In this document: positions 4,078 to 6,594 of the stretch, one piece after another | How positions within the stretch are numbered: the stretch's first letter is position 1 | Layout: each line of letters begins with the position of its first letter | Assembly (NCBI GenBank): GCA_021815525.1 | Contig: JAKAGN010000157.1 | Coordinates: forward strand, 1-6,594 | Length of the DNA: 6,594 nt | Reading direction: 5' to 3' | Source of the DNA: Deltaproteobacteria bacterium | GTDB lineage: Bacteria > Desulfobacterota > Desulfobacteria > Desulfobacterales > Desulfatibacillaceae | The notes under the pieces: generated by a model | Told to the model about the DNA's origin: nothing | The model's database searches: none | Seen by the model: the letters and a program-made list of their open reading frames with translations, nothing else | Made by a program: the position numbers and the translations under genes

Positions 4078-6594
4078 GTGGAACTTTCCAACAAGAAACA
4101 GAAGTTCATCCGCCGCAACGCCTCGTCCATGAGCGAATCCGAAATGGCCGAGGCGCTCGGCATGTCCATAAAGGAAGTCGAAAAGGCCCTCAAGATGCTG
4201 GGCCTGGAAGCCGCGGCCGAGCCTTCGGCCGCGCGGGCGAAAAACGGCGGCCCGGGAAAAAGCGCCGCCGGCGGCGCGGAAAGCTTCGGCTGGATTTACT
4301 GGGCCTTCGGGGCCTTTTGCGCCATAGCGCCCTTTTTCATCCGCACCGACATCTACGACTTCGCCAACCTCCCCCAGGGGGCCTACATCCAGTGCGGGCT
4401 CGCGCTCTTCGCCGGGCTCATGGCCTTTCGGGGCTTCAGGCTCGGGCGTTACGAGATTTTTCCCACGCCCCTTTTCTGGCCCTACCTCCTTTTCATCTCC
4501 TGGGCCCTGCTCTCCGCCCTTTGGGCCCCCAACAGGTTCGACGCCGTAACCACCTGGTACATGTGGGCCGCGGCGGGCGGCGCGCTTCTCGTGACCGCCC
4601 AGGTGCTGGGCGCCACCGGCCGCGATCCCATGTTCTACCTTGCCTGCTTCTTCGTCTCGGGCTTCCTGGTTTCCCTTCTCGGCGTGGCCCAGCACCTGGG
4701 CATCGCCGACGCCCTGTTCGGCCTGGACGTCATCCCGCAGGTGGTGCCGCCCGCCTCCACCTTCGCCAACAAGAACATGGCGGTCCATTACGTGGTCCTG
4801 ACCATCCCCCTAGGCTTCGGCTTTTTCTGGAAATCCCGGAAGCCCGAGGTTTACGTGCCGGCGGCCCTGGGCTCCACCATCATCGCCGTATACCTCATCT
4901 ACACCAAGACCCGGGCCGGATGGGTGGCTCTGGCCATCGAGATGATGTTCCTGGCGGTTTTTTTCCACAGGCATTACTGGGGCATGGTGAGGCGCGGCGA
5001 GATCAGGCGCGCCGTAAACCGCGGAAAGATAATCGCCACGGCCGCCTGCTTCGCGGTCTTTTTCCTCATGATAAACCTCACGGACCACGGCTTTGCATGG
5101 CAGATGGACGACATCGGCCACCGGGTGGGGATCACGGTGGGCGAGGCCCTGAAAAAGCTCCACAAGGCCGAGGCTCCGGCCCCCAAGACCCCGGCCGCCC
5201 CGGCCCCGGCCGACCCCCTGGCCGCGGCCAGCGGCGCGGCCCCGGCACCCATCGCCACCCCCACCCGCTCCAACCTGGACCCCTCCCAGGAACTTCGCTG
5301 GGCCATCTACCGCAACACCATGCCCATGATACGGGACCATTTCCTGATCGGAGTGGGCTTGGGCAACCACAAGAACATCTACCCCCTCTACATACGCCGC
5401 TCCGACGTGGACAAGATATTCTCCGAGGACACGCAGCTCAACAACGTCCACAACGATTTCATCCAGGCCTTCGCGGAGCTTGGCGTCATAGGCTTCGCGC
5501 TTCTCCTGTGGTTCGGCGTCTCCATCCTCGCGGTCTTCCGGCGGCTTTTAAAGGCCCGCGTCGCCCCCGGCGTCCACGTCATGGCCCTCGCCACGGCCGC
5601 CGGGCTTTTGGGCCTTTGCGTCAACGCCATGTTCTGCTTCCCCTTCCAGCGGGCCGTGCCGCCCTTCGTCTTCATGGCCTACCTCGCCGTAATAGCCACG
5701 TGGCAGGCGCGCCTGGCCCCGGCTCCCGAGCCAGAAACGCGGCCGTCGGGCCTTTCCGCCCTCCTCCGCCGGCTCGCCCGGCCCGGGACCCTGGCGCTCC
5801 CCCGCGAGGCCGCCGCGGCCGCGGCCGTCGTGCTCATCGTTTTTTCGGCGTGGTGGGCCCACATGAACTCCCGCTGGATAAAGGCCGACGAGGCCTACCT
5901 GGCCGTCACGGGCGCGGAAAAGGCCGGCGACTGGGAGGGGCTCCTCCACTACGCCGACATCGCCATGAAGTACCACCCACAGAGGGTGCGGACCCTCTCC
6001 TACGTGGGCCGGGCCTACATCGAGACCGGCCGCTACGCGGAGGGCATAGAGGCCTTAAAAAGGGTCATCGCCGAAAACCCCAACCACATGAACGCGCTTC
6101 TGAACATCGGCGTGGCCTACGGAAGCCTGGGCCGCTACAAGGAGGCGCTGGAGGCCTACGACAGGGTGCTCGAAATAAAGCCCGACTACGACAAGGCCTA
6201 CAACAACATAGGAAACATCTACATGCGCGAGGGCCGCTTCGCCGACGCCCTCAAGTCCTTTCAGCTGGCGGCCCGGTACAACCCGGAAAGCCCCCTCATA
6301 CGCTACAACGTGGCCAAGATGGCCGAGCAGGCGGGTGACTACCGCCTGGCCCGGGAGAACCTGGAAAAGGCCCTGGCCATAAGGCCCGACTGGGCCGCGG
6401 CCCACCGCGAGCTTGGAGTGATCCTGATGAAGTACTTGAACGAGCCCCAGAAGGGCGCCATGCACATAAAGCGCGCCCTGGAGCTGGACCCCGGCCTCGC
6501 GCCCCAGGCCCCCCCGGCCGGAACCCCGGGCGCGGTGGCTTCGCCCATCGCCCCGCCGGGCGCGCCTCCCCAGGCCCCGGTTCCCGCGCCCAAG
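4078..6594 (+). CDS. O-antigen ligase-like (Wzy_C) membrane protein with HTH-like N-terminus and C-terminal TPRs, 3' end beyond the window
   Basis: At least 839 residues, open to the window edge. Residues 4-43 form a charged helical segment resembling a helix-turn-helix (MSESEMAEALGMSIKEVEKA, 18-37). Membrane helices begin at about 69 and continue to 541, with one more at about 581-597. Wzy_C/O-antigen-ligase hallmarks are STFANKNMAVHY (227-238), YTKTRAGWVAL (275-285), a large loop (about 337-463) with RWAIYRNTMPMIRDHFLIGV (407-426) and GLGNHKNIYP (427-436), then NNVHNDFIQAFAELGVIGF (455-473) with the family-typical His. An Ala/Pro-rich stretch (about 363-397) sits in that loop. Five 34-residue TPRs cover 636-805, followed by a Pro/Ala-rich tail (808-839). 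Related enzymes join undecaprenyl-linked glycans to lipid A core or, in PglL-type members, to proteins. Which acceptor is used here cannot be told. The extracytoplasmic TPRs may bind an acceptor protein. Confidence 0.9.
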   Translation, partial: MELSNKKQKFIRRNASSMSESEMAEALGMSIKEVEKALKMLGLEAAAEPSAARAKNGGPGKSAAGGAESFGWIYWAFGAFCAIAPFFIRTDIYDFANLPQGAYIQCGLALFAGLMAFRGFRLGRYEIFPTPLFWPYLLFISWALLSALWAPNRFDAVTTWYMWAAAGGALLVTAQVLGATGRDPMFYLACFFVSGFLVSLLGVAQHLGIADALFGLDVIPQVVPPASTFANKNMAVHYVVLTIPLGFGFFWKSRKPEVYVPAALGSTIIAVYLIYTKTRAGWVALAIEMMFLAVFFHRHYWGMVRRGEIRRAVNRGKIIATAACFAVFFLMINLTDHGFAWQMDDIGHRVGITVGEALKKLHKAEAPAPKTPAAPAPADPLAAASGAAPAPIATPTRSNLDPSQELRWAIYRNTMPMIRDHFLIGVGLGNHKNIYPLYIRRSDVDKIFSEDTQLNNVHNDFIQAFAELGVIGFALLLWFGVSILAVFRRLLKARVAPGVHVMALATAAGLLGLCVNAMFCFPFQRAVPPFVFMAYLAVIATWQARLAPAPEPETRPSGLSALLRRLARPGTLALPREAAAAAAVVLIVFSAWWAHMNSRWIKADEAYLAVTGAEKAGDWEGLLHYADIAMKYHPQRVRTLSYVGRAYIETGRYAEGIEALKRVIAENPNHMNALLNIGVAYGSLGRYKEALEAYDRVLEIKPDYDKAYNNIGNIYMREGRFADALKSFQLAARYNPESPLIRYNVAKMAEQAGDYRLARENLEKALAIRPDWAAAHRELGVILMKYLNEPQKGAMHIKRALELDPGLAPQAPPAGTPGAVASPIAPPGAPPQAPVPAPK

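Noticed and set aside
4008..6338. 776-codon plus-strand frame overlapping the ligase-TPR gene
   Set aside because: Its product is a low-complexity Arg/Pro/Gly protein without domains. The +1 frame from GTG 4078 gives membrane helices, Wzy_C motifs and regular TPRs, so that is the real gene.

Overview
This 6.6 kb window is GC-rich bacterial DNA. It carries two complete protein genes, one gene that runs off the right edge, and two intergenic stretches rich in repeats. The gene types suggest an anaerobic Desulfobacterota (deltaproteobacterial) genome: a stand-alone V4R protein, a c-di-AMP riboswitch on a Kup transporter, a membrane ligase-TPR fusion, and repeated GC-rich hairpin elements between genes. 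That assignment is inference; no taxonomic marker is present.

Layout. Positions 1-90 are the edge of an unseen neighbour. Positions 91-703 form a gene-free block bounded by a long imperfect inverted repeat. Its centre is more AT-rich and holds three palindromes of the form GTTCA-N5-TGAAC. A minus-strand gene (701-1438) encodes a V4R-domain protein. A divergent intergenic region (1439-1764) carries a sigma70-like promoter, a well-conserved ydaO/yuaA-type (cyclic di-AMP) riboswitch and a terminator-like hairpin whose 3' arm is also the ribosome binding site. It leads into kup (1765-3807, K+ uptake permease). A 270-base spacer with hairpins, a weak terminator and a good extended -10 promoter precedes a GTG-initiated gene (4078 to beyond 6594). 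That gene encodes a membrane protein with an HTH-like N-terminus, an O-antigen-ligase-type (Wzy_C) core and five C-terminal TPRs.

The clearest system is the riboswitch-kup unit. Cyclic di-AMP is known to restrain potassium uptake in many bacteria. Here a c-di-AMP aptamer begins almost exactly at the predicted transcription start, and its expression platform ends on the kup start codon. The inferred logic is that high c-di-AMP (potassium-replete cells) lowers kup expression. The V4R gene and the ligase-TPR gene have no evident functional link to kup and appear to be separate transcription units.
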